The position numbers were made by a program, and so were the translations under genes. The notes under the pieces were generated by a model. That model was not told where the DNA came from, did not search any database, and saw nothing but the letters and a program-made list of their open reading frames with translations. A stretch of 64,000 nucleotides of DNA, taken from positions 385,001 to 449,000 of the forward strand of contig NZ_CP102267.1 of the NCBI RefSeq assembly GCF_025148125.1, in the 5' to 3' direction. How positions within the stretch are numbered: position 1 is the stretch's first letter; each line of letters opens with the position of its first letter. The stretch is from Blautia wexlerae DSM 19850 (GTDB lineage: Bacteria > Bacillota > Clostridia > Lachnospirales > Lachnospiraceae). Shown piece after piece: positions 24,299-32,869 of the stretch.

Positions 24299-25523
24299 TC
24301 TGTATGAATATATCAAGATGGCAGTCCATAATATTATGGCAAATAAGGGACGTTCTTTTCTGACTATGCTTGGCATTATCATTGGCATTGCTTCTGTAAT
24401 TGCCATTGTATCTGTGGGTGAAGGAACCAAGAACCAGATGAACAGTGAAATTGATGATATCGGCGGCGGGCAGATTGCCATCAGTGTCAGCGATGAGGCA
24501 CAGACAGATGAGGAGTGGATCACTGCGGATGATGTGGAAGCAATCCGGGCGGTAGACGGTATAGAAGGAGTAAATGTTTCGGATTCATTCAGTGGAGAAA
24601 CTACCACAGGTAAGGGAAATTTTTCTCTTATGCTGACGGGTGAGGGACCGGATGCAAAGCTGTTAAATAATGCCACCATGAAGCATGGAGTATATTTCGG
24701 GGAAAATGAAGTTCAGGAAGCAAAAAATGTCTGTGTGCTTTCCGATGCAGATGCAAAAAGACTCTTTGGCACAGATGATGTGGTTGGAATGACTGTAGAT
24801 GTCAATTGTTATGGACTGACCAAAAGTCTTCGTATCTGCGGGGTGACAACCCAGAAAGAAAATGGAACCTTTGTCAGTTATACTTATGAGGGAATGCCGG
24901 TGACTATTAATGTTCCCTATACTACAATGAATGAATTCACCGGTGTATCCGATTACTTTTTCTCAGTAACAATGCAGGCAGATAAGAGCTTAAACAGTCA
25001 GGATGTTGCTGACAAAGTGGTAAAACTGATGGAAAAAAGACATCAGTGTGCAGGAAAAGATTACTTTCAGGTACAGAGCTTTCAGGATATTATGAGCTCT
25101 ATGAATCAGATGCTGGATATGGTGACTGCTTTTATCTCCTTTGTGGCGGGAATTTCCCTTCTGGTTGGCGGTATCGGCGTTATGAATATTATGCTGGTTT
25201 CCGTAACAGAACGTACCAGAGAGATTGGTATCCGTAAGTCGCTGGGAGCGAAAACCTCTTCTATTATGATGCAGTTTCTGGCAGAGGCGGCAATTCTGAC
25301 GGTGATTGGAGGGGTGATAGGAATTGTTCTGGGTGTGATTGGCGGATATGTGATCTGTTCAATCATAAGCAGCAGTATGGGAATGTCCATCACTCCGGGA
25401 ATCAGCCTGAGTACAATTATGGCGGCAACTTTGTTTTCCTGTGCAGTAGGAGTATTCTTTGGAATTTATCCTGCGAAGAAAGCAGCAAAACTGAGCCCGA
25501 TCGAGGCTTTGCGGCGGAATTAA
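24291..25523 (+). CDS. MacB-type FtsX permease
   Basis: 410 residues from the ATG at 24291; AGGAGAGG lies just before it and the frame extends back to 24231. Topology is one N-terminal helix (FLTMLGIIIGIASVIAIVSVGEG, about 20-42), a ~230-residue extracytoplasmic domain, then three helices after about 275. The first is preceded by the FtsX signature INVMLVSV-like GIGVMNIMLVSVTERTREIGIRKSLGA. The C-terminus AKKAAKLSPIEALRRN is typical. It partners the two upstream genes in an efflux complex. Confidence 0.93.
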   Translation: MSNLYEYIKMAVHNIMANKGRSFLTMLGIIIGIASVIAIVSVGEGTKNQMNSEIDDIGGGQIAISVSDEAQTDEEWITADDVEAIRAVDGIEGVNVSDSFSGETTTGKGNFSLMLTGEGPDAKLLNNATMKHGVYFGENEVQEAKNVCVLSDADAKRLFGTDDVVGMTVDVNCYGLTKSLRICGVTTQKENGTFVSYTYEGMPVTINVPYTTMNEFTGVSDYFFSVTMQADKSLNSQDVADKVVKLMEKRHQCAGKDYFQVQSFQDIMSSMNQMLDMVTAFISFVAGISLLVGGIGVMNIMLVSVTERTREIGIRKSLGAKTSSIMMQFLAEAAILTVIGGVIGIVLGVIGGYVICSIISSSMGMSITPGISLSTIMAATLFSCAVGVFFGIYPAKKAAKLSPIEALRRN

Positions 25524-25642
25524 TGAAAACAGGACTGCGATGGTATTTTGGTGTACCTGTGTACTGATATCATTACAGAATAGTTGTAAATTGTTATAAT
25601 TTTGCGAATCAAAAGAAAAAAATAAAAAATTCAAAAAAAGTG

Positions 25643-25671
25643 TTGACAAATGCTCCAGTATAGAGTAGAAT
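25643..25671 (+). promoter_or_regulatory. Promoter of tRNA-Arg
   Basis: TTGACA (25643-25648), 17 bp, TAGAAT (25666-25671), ending 43 bp before the tRNA. Near-consensus vegetative sigma promoter. Confidence 0.85.
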
Positions 25672-25714
25672 ACTCATTGTTGTGAGGGACACGAGATAAG
25701 AACTTCACAAGGAT

Positions 25715-25788
25715 GTGCGTTTAGCTCAGCTGGATAGAGCGTTTGGCTACGGACCAAAAGGCCGGGGGTTCGAATCCTCTAACGCACG
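25715..25788 (+). tRNA. tRNA-Arg (ACG)
   Basis: Acceptor GTGCGTT pairs with AACGCAC. The anticodon loop CTACGGA gives ACG (inosine wobble), and the T-arm GGGGG-TTCGAAT-CCTCT has two G-T pairs. CCA not encoded. Its last 13 bases recur at 25917-25929. Confidence 0.96.
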
Positions 25789-25797
25789 CTAATAAAA

Positions 25798-25832
25798 AAT
25801 AAGACAGTGCATTTGCACTGTCTTATTTTTTT
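25798..25832 (+). terminator. Terminator of tRNA-Arg
   Basis: AATAAGACAGTGCA / GCACTGTCTTATT stem and a long T-run, 10 bp past the tRNA. Confidence 0.9.
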
Positions 25833-25916
25833 ATTCGAGTCCGGGTCGGACTCGAACGGGTTCGATCTACGCTTCGCTCCGGTCGTTGCTAAACGCGTGC
25901 CACTGGCACGCAGCAA

Positions 25917-25929
25917 CCTCTAACGCACG
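25917..25929 (+). repeat. Duplicate of the tRNA-Arg 3' end (att-like scar)
   Basis: CCTCTAACGCACG repeats tRNA-Arg positions 25776-25788 exactly, 141 bp downstream. The intervening bases hold the tRNA terminator and a GC-richer patch (GAGTCCGGGTCGGACTCG), suggesting the remains of an element that used this tRNA as attachment site. Confidence 0.6.
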
Positions 25930-25932
25930 TAA

Positions 25933-25970
25933 AACCGCTAGAAATCAAGGCTTCTAGCGGTTATTTTTTT
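25933..25970. terminator. Terminator following the tRNA-Arg scar
   Basis: A perfect 11-bp stem AACCGCTAGAA / TTCTAGCGGTT with a 9-nt loop and a T-run on the plus strand. Probably the original tRNA terminator. Confidence 0.8.
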
Positions 25971-26030
25971 ACTTGACAAGGCTACTTGACCCTTTGGTTA
26001 GTTCCGATGGCATAGCCCCGGGAGTAATCA

Positions 26031-26549
26031 TTAAGGAGAAGAAATTTTACATTGAATGTAATTGAGTAAAGCTCTGTCATTCCGATTGTCTTCAGAAATT
26101 GTAATGATTTCAACCTTTGGGTGATTTACAATTTCAGGCCAGAAAGATTCTGCAGGTTCCTGTAATACCCCTAAAATGGGAGTCTGCCCATCCAAAAGGT
26201 TTAAGATTTTTTTACGAAATAAAGTAGCGTCTGCTTCATGTGGACCAAGTTCATCCATAACAATTAAAGAGCAGTCAGAACACATGGAAAGAATATTGCA
26301 TCCAAGAAGATCAAAGGTATCGGCAGTGTGTTCATCTGTTTTTCCGCATAAAAACAAAAGATTAGATTCGTTTGGGAATTCCTTCTCTTTTAGATGGTAC
26401 ATATGAACTGAATACTGATTCTTTAGATAGTCTTTTGTGCGGACAGTCAGGAATCCATCAGCGGTTTTCTTATAATCATCCAATATCTTTTGGGTCAATG
26501 TAGATTTTCCAATGTGTTTTTTACCAGTTAAAAATATATGTTGAGTCAT
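26031..26549 (-). CDS. THEP1-like nucleoside-triphosphatase
   Basis: About 172 residues from the ATG at 26549; 26567 is an in-frame alternative and neither has a strong ribosome-binding site. The start IFLTGKKHIGKSTLTQKIL holds the Walker A loop, and LIVMDELGPHEAD the Walker B. The overall form fits the THEP1/NTPase_1 family of small P-loop NTPases. Family members hydrolyse NTPs broadly; their physiological roles are unclear. It lies 56 nt past the importer ATPase gene on the same strand, so it may be the last gene of that operon. A role in metal-cofactor nucleotide metabolism is inferred only. Confidence 0.8.
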   Translation of the reverse strand: MTQHIFLTGKKHIGKSTLTQKILDDYKKTADGFLTVRTKDYLKNQYSVHMYHLKEKEFPNESNLLFLCGKTDEHTADTFDLLGCNILSMCSDCSLIVMDELGPHEADATLFRKKILNLLDGQTPILGVLQEPAESFWPEIVNHPKVEIITISEDNRNDRALLNYIQCKISSP

Positions 26550-26604
26550 AGTAAAGTCCCATTTCATTTTATTTTATAATAGTTCCATAATTGTAACCCA
26601 CGTA

Positions 26605-27411
26605 TCATTTCTCATGAACTGTTTTGGCTGAGCTGTTTACCGGTAAACAGATAGTTCGTTCACGGCCATAGCGGTCGTGTGTAGTTATCACATCCATTTC
26701 AATATCGTAAACAGATTGTAAGGTTTCAGATGTAATGATTTCTTTGGGAGAGCCAAATCCCATAACCTTTCCGGATTTCATGAGAAGAACTTTGTTTCCC
26801 ACGGAAAAGGGATGCTCAGGACTATGTGTTGACATAATAATGCAATATCCCTGGTTGGCCAGCCCTGAAATTACTTCCATGAGAAGCTGATGATTTGCAT
26901 AATCCAGATTGGCGGCTGGCTCGTCCATGATGAAGATTTTTGCAGACTGACAGATTGCACGGGCAATTAAAACCAATTGCCTTTGTCCTCCGCTTAAGGA
27001 AGTATATTTCCTGTTGGCAAGAGGCAGGGCATTTACTTTCTCCAAGGCAGCAAAAGCTGCTTCCTGATCAGGCTCTTTTGGGGTTTCAAATGCGGAGAAA
27101 TGAGAAGCACGCCCCATAATTACTATATCAAGAACTGTATAGGCAAATACAGGGGAATGATATTGGGGAATATATGCAATCATATTTGCCAGTGTTTTGG
27201 TTGTAAAGTCACTAATATTTTTTCCGGCTATCTTTATTTTTCCATTAGAAACAGGAAGGGAACCTAATATCATGCGGAACAGAGTGGTCTTTCCGCAACC
27301 ATTAGGACCAAGCAGACAAAGCACATCACCATAGTCTGCGCTGCAGCTGATACCTTTTAAAATATCACCATTGCCGTAACCGCCAAAAACATTTTCAATT
27401 TCCAGAAGCAT
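26605..27411 (-). CDS. FecE/BtuD-type ABC importer ATPase (metal-complex or molybdate/tungstate)
   Basis: 268 residues from the ATG at 27411 (MLLEIENVFGGYGNGDI); the frame extends further back but that part overlaps the permease gene. Walker A GPNGCGKTT, signature LSGGQRQLVLIARAI and Walker B IFIMDEPAANLDYANHQ define the FecE/FepC subfamily. Its start lies 5 nt after the permease stop. With the permease and divergent binding protein it forms a type II importer. The molybdate/tungstate assignment is inferred from the neighbouring molybdenum hydroxylase system; iron-siderophore or cobalamin is the alternative. Confidence 0.92.
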   Translation of the reverse strand: MLLEIENVFGGYGNGDILKGISCSADYGDVLCLLGPNGCGKTTLFRMILGSLPVSNGKIKIAGKNISDFTTKTLANMIAYIPQYHSPVFAYTVLDIVIMGRASHFSAFETPKEPDQEAAFAALEKVNALPLANRKYTSLSGGQRQLVLIARAICQSAKIFIMDEPAANLDYANHQLLMEVISGLANQGYCIIMSTHSPEHPFSVGNKVLLMKSGKVMGFGSPKEIITSETLQSVYDIEMDVITTHDRYGRERTICLPVNSSAKTVHEK

Positions 27412-27415
27412 ATAA

Positions 27416-28459
27416 TTACGCGCGCTCCTTTCGTTTGATGATAAGATAGATAAAGAAGGGGGCGCCCATGATACTTGTGACAACGCCAAGTGGAAGTTCC
27501 ATGGACAAAAGGGAACGGGAAATATCATCAACAAGTATCAGATATCCGCCGCCAAGGATCGCACTTGCAGGTATCAGCCTTCTGTAATCAACGCCAACCA
27601 GTGCACGTGCCAGATGGGGGATCATCAGCCCGACCCATCCAATCAATCCTCCAAGACAGACAGCAGCGGCGCTGAGTAATGTGGAAGCGACTATAAAAAT
27701 CAGACGATATTTACGCACATTGATTCCTAAACTTTTGGCTTCTTCTTCATCCAAAGTCAGCAGATTGATCTGCCATCGAAAAATAAAAATCAGACTTAAT
27801 CCAATGATCATTGGAAGAACACTCCAGGAAAAGGATTTGGTTGTGGTTTTGGTTAAGCTGCCCATAAGCCAGAAAGTAATTTGTTGGAGAACATCATTAG
27901 GGTCTGCCACATATTTGATCATTGTGACACCGGCATTGCAGAGTGACATGATCATAGTTCCGGTCAGAACAAGACTGAGAGTCTGGGAATGTGCGGATTT
28001 TCGGCTGATAAGATAGGATGCGGCTACTGCGGCTACACCACCTGCAAAAGCAGAAAGTTGAATCATCCAGTTGGAAGCTCCGTTTAAAATTGCAAAAGCA
28101 GCTCCGAGACTTGCACCGGAAGAAACTCCAAGGATATCCGGAGATACCAGTGGATTGCGAAACATTCCCTGATAGGTTGCACCTGCTACCGAGAGGGAAG
28201 CACCAATAAATAAAGCAGACAGAATACGGGGCAGACGGATATTCCAGAATATGGTAACTGCCTGGGGTAAAATATCTCCTTTAAAACCAAATTTTGATAA
28301 AAATGCATTTAGTACCTGCACTGGTGTAAGCGGATAATATCCCACCCAGAATGAGAGTACTATAATGATAAACAAAAGTACCAGCATAACCGCCAACAGC
28401 AGAACATATCGTCTTTGCCGGGCAGTAGCTGCTTTTTTTTCATTAGCTGTCAGATTCAT
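27416..28459 (-). CDS. FecCD-family ABC importer permease
   Basis: 347 residues from the ATG at 28459, which has AAGGA 9 nt upstream (28465 is an alternative). About ten membrane helices. Typical segments are VFWNIRLPRILSALFIGASLSVAGATYQGMFRNPLVSPDILGVSSGAS-like (split here as IRLPRILSALFIG, then MFRNPLVSPDILG) and VGLMIPHLARALVGVDYRRLIP. It builds the transmembrane channel with two copies per importer. Close homologues carry siderophores, cobalamin, or molybdate/tungstate. Confidence 0.94.
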   Translation of the reverse strand: MNLTANEKKAATARQRRYVLLLAVMLVLLFIIIVLSFWVGYYPLTPVQVLNAFLSKFGFKGDILPQAVTIFWNIRLPRILSALFIGASLSVAGATYQGMFRNPLVSPDILGVSSGASLGAAFAILNGASNWMIQLSAFAGGVAAVAASYLISRKSAHSQTLSLVLTGTMIMSLCNAGVTMIKYVADPNDVLQQITFWLMGSLTKTTTKSFSWSVLPMIIGLSLIFIFRWQINLLTLDEEEAKSLGINVRKYRLIFIVASTLLSAAAVCLGGLIGWVGLMIPHLARALVGVDYRRLIPASAILGGGYLILVDDISRSLLSMELPLGVVTSIMGAPFFIYLIIKRKERA

Positions 28460-28628
28460 AATCATTCATCCTTGTAACTTGACTGATCAAATTTACGGTG
28501 TTATACTCAGAAAAACCGAATTGTTTTTAAAAACTATTCGCATATACATTATAATACTTAAAAATTGTATAGTCAATTTCAATAAGCGTCAATTATGAGT
28601 AATGCGGAGAAAAGAAAGGAGAAAGTTT

Positions 28629-29753
28629 ATGAAAAAGCACAGACAACTTTTGGCTCTGCTTATATGTCTGGTGATGTCAGTCAGTCTTTTAACAGGATAT
28701 TCTGAAACGAAGGCTGCTACTGAAGAGCAGGCGCAGAGTGGGGAGCAGGATGCCACGCAGGAAACTGCTGAAACCCGTGAGATCACAGACATGGCAGGAA
28801 GAAAAGTAACGGTCCCTGCAGCAGAAAATATTGAATCTGTTTTTTCAGCAGGTCCGGTAGCTGCAATTTTTCTGTATATGGTTGCACCGGATAAGCTTCT
28901 TGGGTGGAATTATGAACTGAATGATGTTGAGAAATCTATTATTCTGGACAAATATCAGGATCTTCCTAATTTTGGAATGGGTGATGCTGTCAATTATGAA
29001 GCAGTAATTGCTGCCAATCCTACAATTGCTATTAATAGTGGAAAGATTAATGATACAATGGTTTCTGATTGCGATGCGTTATCAGAAAGCCTTGGAATTC
29101 CGGTTGTTGCAGTAGACAATGAGCTTAATAATTCTGCGGAAGCTTTTCGTTTTATGGGCGAACTTCTTGGCGTAGAAGATCATGCAGAAGAGCTTGCTCA
29201 GTATGCGGAGCAGGTATTTACTGATATTAATGCACTTTCAGATATTCCAGAAGAAAAGAAAGTCAGTGTATACTTCGGTAATGGAGAGGATTCACTGGAA
29301 ACTGCACCCAGGGGATCCCAGCATGCACAGATCCTTGATGCCATCAATGCAGTCAATGTTGCAGATCTGGAATTGGGAGATGGATCTCGTGTTCAGATTT
29401 CAGCAGAACAGCTTCTTGCATGGGATCCGGATGTGATTGTTGTAAATGGTGAACCAAAGGCAGATAAAAGCGGAAATTCTGCAGCAGAAGATATCCTGAG
29501 CAATCCTGATTATGCTTCACTAAAAGCAGTACAGGACCAAAAGGTTTATGGAACTCCTAATGCACCGTTTAGCTGGGTGGATCGTCCGGCAGGACCAAAT
29601 CGTCTGATCGGTATGCGATGGTTCTCAGCATTGATTTATCCGGAATATATTAAATGTGATATCAATGAAGAAATACATAAATTTTTCGATCTTTTTTATC
29701 ATGTTGATCTGTCCGATGAACAGTTGGAAAATGTTCTGAAAGGAACTTTATAA
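28629..29753 (+). CDS. FecB-like substrate-binding protein with altered lipobox
   Basis: 374 residues from the ATG at 28629, with AAAGGAG before it (a further in-frame ATG is at 28602). The signal peptide (LLALLICLVMSVSLLTG) ends in Tyr-Ser where a lipoprotein would have Cys, i.e. LTGY rather than LTGC. The mature part is a two-lobed FecB-type fold: REITDMAGRKVTVP, FSAGPVAAIFLYMVAPDKLLGW, LGDGSRVQISAEQLLAWDPDVIVV and SWVDRPAGPNRLIGMRW. The aromatic/Arg ending resembles MolA-type binders; molybdate or tungstate is my favoured ligand from context. Divergent from its permease/ATPase genes. Confidence 0.88.
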   Translation: MKKHRQLLALLICLVMSVSLLTGYSETKAATEEQAQSGEQDATQETAETREITDMAGRKVTVPAAENIESVFSAGPVAAIFLYMVAPDKLLGWNYELNDVEKSIILDKYQDLPNFGMGDAVNYEAVIAANPTIAINSGKINDTMVSDCDALSESLGIPVVAVDNELNNSAEAFRFMGELLGVEDHAEELAQYAEQVFTDINALSDIPEEKKVSVYFGNGEDSLETAPRGSQHAQILDAINAVNVADLELGDGSRVQISAEQLLAWDPDVIVVNGEPKADKSGNSAAEDILSNPDYASLKAVQDQKVYGTPNAPFSWVDRPAGPNRLIGMRWFSALIYPEYIKCDINEEIHKFFDLFYHVDLSDEQLENVLKGTL

Positions 29754-29799
29754 AGGTTAGGCATGGACGTGGAAAAGGGCTATACAATAAATAAATGAA

Positions 29800-29847
29800 A
29801 AAGAAACGCTGGTTCCGGTAAATACCGGTTCCGGCGTTTCTTTTTAT
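29800..29847. terminator. Bidirectional terminator between convergent genes
   Basis: AAAGAAACGC / GCGTTTCTTT with an inner CCGG-TAAATA-CCGG, T-run on the plus strand and A-run on the other side. Serves the binding-protein gene and the methyltransferase gene. Confidence 0.85.
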
Positions 29848-30704
29848 AATTTTCGGATCATTGCGCTTCCATGCAGATCGCATACAGGATCTGCAAACAG
29901 ATGGTTTTTCAGACAGAATTCCCCGACCGCTTTTCGACATCCGGAAAACTGTGTACTGTACACATCGTGGATCAGGAGAACTCCTCCGGTGGCCAGGCGT
30001 TCATAGAACAGAGGAAGTGCGGCTGCAGTTGGAGCATAGAGATCTGCGTCCAGAGATACAAAACAAAAAGTTTCATCTGTGACATCGGAAAAGGTATCCG
30101 GAAACCATCCTTTGTGGATCACAGTACGTGTAGGATCAGGCATAACATGAAGAACAGAGTCAATATCAGTAGAAGAAAAATCACCTGTTTTGGCACGGGA
30201 CAGATTACCGGAGGCTTCTATTGTGATATCCTTTTCTGAAAAGCCCTCAAAAGTATCAAAAAGATGGATTTTTCGGTCTGGAAAGGCTGCACTGATCAGG
30301 GAAGAAAATTCACCTCGAAAAACACCTAGTTCTGCAACATTTCCCGGAATATCCAATTGATAGATCTGCTCAGATAAAAGACGCATAACAGCAACCCGTG
30401 CGTCAAACATGCGAAGGACGGAGGGATCACGAAAAGGTCCGTGATAACCTAAGTTTTCCATCTGCTTTATCATAGAATTGCGCCGTTCTTCATCCAGAAC
30501 TCCCAGGATGACCAGATCCGGGAGAAGTGCTGCTGCAGTATCCGGAGAACAGACTGGAATATTTCCAATATATGATCCGTGTTTATGGGGGTCATTATCA
30601 GCAAAGCACAGGAGCTGACAGGGACTGCTGAGAAGTCTTGCGGTCATTTGTCCAATTTGTCCGGCACCAAATATTACAGTTTTATATACTGATTTTGCCA
30701 TCAT
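29844..30704 (-). CDS. TylF/MycF-like methyltransferase with N-terminal Rossmann-type domain
   Basis: 286 residues. The N-terminal ~90 residues (VIFGAGQIGQMTARLLS, CFADNDPHKHGSYIG, LPDLVILGVLDEERR) look like a nucleotide-sugar or dinucleotide-binding Rossmann unit. The rest matches macrocin-O-methyltransferase-like TylF: IPGNVAELGVFRGEFSSLI, IHLFDTFEGFS, FVSLDADLYAPTAAALPLFYERLATGGVLLIHDVYS. TylF proteins transfer methyl groups from SAM to sugar hydroxyls. It overlaps the xdhC stop by 4 nt (ATGA), so it belongs to the Mo-hydroxylase maturation operon. Its substrate there is unknown. Confidence 0.82.
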   Translation of the reverse strand: MMAKSVYKTVIFGAGQIGQMTARLLSSPCQLLCFADNDPHKHGSYIGNIPVCSPDTAAALLPDLVILGVLDEERRNSMIKQMENLGYHGPFRDPSVLRMFDARVAVMRLLSEQIYQLDIPGNVAELGVFRGEFSSLISAAFPDRKIHLFDTFEGFSEKDITIEASGNLSRAKTGDFSSTDIDSVLHVMPDPTRTVIHKGWFPDTFSDVTDETFCFVSLDADLYAPTAAALPLFYERLATGGVLLIHDVYSTQFSGCRKAVGEFCLKNHLFADPVCDLHGSAMIRKL

Positions 30705-31726
30705 TTTGATGTAGCCTTTCTGTCAGCGCGAACCTGGATCATCTGTCCTGTGATGGAGATGGCGATTTCAGCCGGTGTTTCTGCTTTGATCTCCAGTCCT
30801 ATAGGTGAGATGATATGGTTTAAATCTTGTTCATTAATGTTGTATTCTTCAATCAGACGGTGAAATACAGCAGCTTTTTTTGCACGGCTTCCAATGACGC
30901 CTATATAACATGCAGGTGTAGCGAGAAGCTGTGCCTGTACAATGGTATCATAGGAATGTCCACGTGTCATGACGCAGCAATAATCAGCAGCTGTAATAGA
31001 AACATACTGGTCCAGATGGTTGAAATCACAAAGTATTGTTTCAACTGCTCCTGGGAAAAGAGCAGGATTTGTAAATTCCGGCCGGTCATCCAGGACAACA
31101 CAGCGAAAATCAACGCTTGCAAGGATTGGGACAAGCTTTTGTGAGACATGTCCGCCGCCGAATACATAGACAGTTCCTGAGGTTCCAATCTGTTCAGAAA
31201 ACAGATCATAATCTTCACTGTGATATCGGTGTGGCTTTGTAGACAAAGAAGATAATACAGAAGAAGGAACATTGGCAGTTCCGATGAGACCGCATGCAGG
31301 ACTGTAGAGGCTCACACCGGAGGTGGTGAGAAGATCGCAGATCAGCCAGAAATCTTTTCGCTCTTCATAGAATTTTTCAGCAGTTTCCGTGATTTCCATA
31401 ATAATCGGATCGTTATGATCAAGATACTGGAAAAAGGCCGTAACATCACCACCACAGATCATACCAATATTTTCAACATCTTTATGATTCAGCCGGAATT
31501 CATGCTCGCAGGATTCCTTTTTTTCAAGAATATCCAATGCCATACATTCAGCACGATATTCTACAGCTCCACCTCCGATGGTTCCGGAAATTCTGCCGTT
31601 TTTTCCGACCAGCATGCGGGAACCGGCACCTCTTGGTGTAGACCCTGAGGATGCTGTAACGGAAACAAGTACAAGATCGTTTCCCTCCAGGAATTGTTGT
31701 TTTATTGTCTGAAATAATGTTCTCAT
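30701..31726 (-). CDS. xdhC: XdhC-family molybdenum-cofactor insertion/sulfuration protein
   Basis: 341 residues. The N-terminal XdhC/CoxI domain has VSVTASSGSTPRGAGSRMLV and GTIGGGAVE. The C-terminal Rossmann domain has VYVFGGGHVSQKLVPILAS, VVLDDRPEFTNPALFP and CCVMTRGHSYD, ending with AETPAEIAISITGQMIQVR. XdhC binds molybdopterin cofactor and promotes its sulfuration and insertion into xanthine dehydrogenase-type enzymes. It sits in the minus-strand operon and faces the divergent Mop-type oxidoreductase, which is its likely client. Confidence 0.92.
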   Translation of the reverse strand: MRTLFQTIKQQFLEGNDLVLVSVTASSGSTPRGAGSRMLVGKNGRISGTIGGGAVEYRAECMALDILEKKESCEHEFRLNHKDVENIGMICGGDVTAFFQYLDHNDPIIMEITETAEKFYEERKDFWLICDLLTTSGVSLYSPACGLIGTANVPSSVLSSLSTKPHRYHSEDYDLFSEQIGTSGTVYVFGGGHVSQKLVPILASVDFRCVVLDDRPEFTNPALFPGAVETILCDFNHLDQYVSITAADYCCVMTRGHSYDTIVQAQLLATPACYIGVIGSRAKKAAVFHRLIEEYNINEQDLNHIISPIGLEIKAETPAEIAISITGQMIQVRADRKATSK

Positions 31727-31795
31727 ATAATAAAATACCTCCTAACTAAATTAAGTGATTTTTCTGCTCCAGTTGTGTACGTCTGCCCGCCTGAA

Positions 31796-32869
31796 CTAAA
31801 GCGTGATATGGCAGAGTGATTGTATCATGTCCTGCAGTTTGCGGGCTTGTTCTAACTGCTGCTCATGAGCTTTGCGAGCTTCCGGACTTTTGCATTTACT
31901 CATGCTGTCGGCAAATCTTTTTTCTATGGTTACACGCTGTGTTTCCTGAATCAGTTTATCAGCCAGAAATACAATAGCTGCTTCATCCAGCGTGGCTTCC
32001 AACAGACCATGGTGCTGTGAAATGATCTGGCTGATCTCAGGATAACCTAACTGTAAGAAAAGTTCACCGCCTGTTTTCGCGTGATGCCTCTGAAGTCTGG
32101 CAATATCATGCAGAAGTGCACCGGAGCGAACAAGCTTCTGGTCAAAGATATAACCATTGGATTCCAGCATATTGCATAAACAACAGGCAAGTTCAGTAAC
32201 AGCATCACTGTGAGCTTGTACATGACGGGGCAGAGAAACAGCATTGCGAAGCCTGAGACATAGTCCGTCATTTAATTCAGGATGAGGCAGTATATAACTG
32301 GGATCAGAGAAAGAAATATTATTTTTTTCATTCACTTCCAGATGATAGTAAGAGCCGCAGGGCAGACGAAACCGCTGCCTGCTGTACATATCAGAATGTA
32401 ATGCATGTAAATAAGAAGAGATTACATCTGTATGAGTTACCACTGCAATATCACCTTCAGAAGCGCAAAGAATCTTATGAACTGCCTGCGAAAAGCGAAA
32501 ACCAGATGCAGCAGGAGTTTCTGCTCCCGGGATCGGATGATCAGGGTTATTCCCACGCGCTTTATAAATGTCCGGCCATCTCTGGCGTATTTCATCAAAA
32601 GAAAGGCCATCCCATTCTCCCAGATTTCGTTCTGACAGATCAGAAACAATGATATGTGGAAGCTCAGGTGCCATATGGCCTGCTGTCTCAACTGCTCTTA
32701 ACAAAGGACTGCAGTATACCCCTGATATTTTATCGGACAATTCTTCGTTAAGAAGGACTGCCTGCAGATGTCCAAGCATGGATAGAGAGAAATCTGTCTG
32801 TCCTACACAGTAAGAATGTTCATCCGGATACTGTGGTTTTCCATGCCGGACCAGATAAAGGTTACGCAT
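31796..32869 (-). CDS. Histidine phosphatase fused to HD-type domain
   Basis: 357 residues; GGAGGG lies 7 nt before the ATG. The N-terminal ~190 residues are a phosphoglycerate-mutase-like phosphatase: LYLVRHGKPQYP (His9), YCSPLLRAVETA, LSERNLGEWDG and VVTHTDVISSYL. Residues ~215-357 are an HD-like region: GALLHDIARLQRHHAKTGGELF, ISQHHGLLEATLDEAAIVFLADKL. The combination suggests two phosphohydrolase steps on one small phosphorylated metabolite. It overlaps the NTP-transferase stop by 8 nt. A role in cofactor maturation is inferred from this coupling. Confidence 0.85.
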   Translation of the reverse strand: MRNLYLVRHGKPQYPDEHSYCVGQTDFSLSMLGHLQAVLLNEELSDKISGVYCSPLLRAVETAGHMAPELPHIIVSDLSERNLGEWDGLSFDEIRQRWPDIYKARGNNPDHPIPGAETPAASGFRFSQAVHKILCASEGDIAVVTHTDVISSYLHALHSDMYSRQRFRLPCGSYYHLEVNEKNNISFSDPSYILPHPELNDGLCLRLRNAVSLPRHVQAHSDAVTELACCLCNMLESNGYIFDQKLVRSGALLHDIARLQRHHAKTGGELFLQLGYPEISQIISQHHGLLEATLDEAAIVFLADKLIQETQRVTIEKRFADSMSKCKSPEARKAHEQQLEQARKLQDMIQSLCHITL

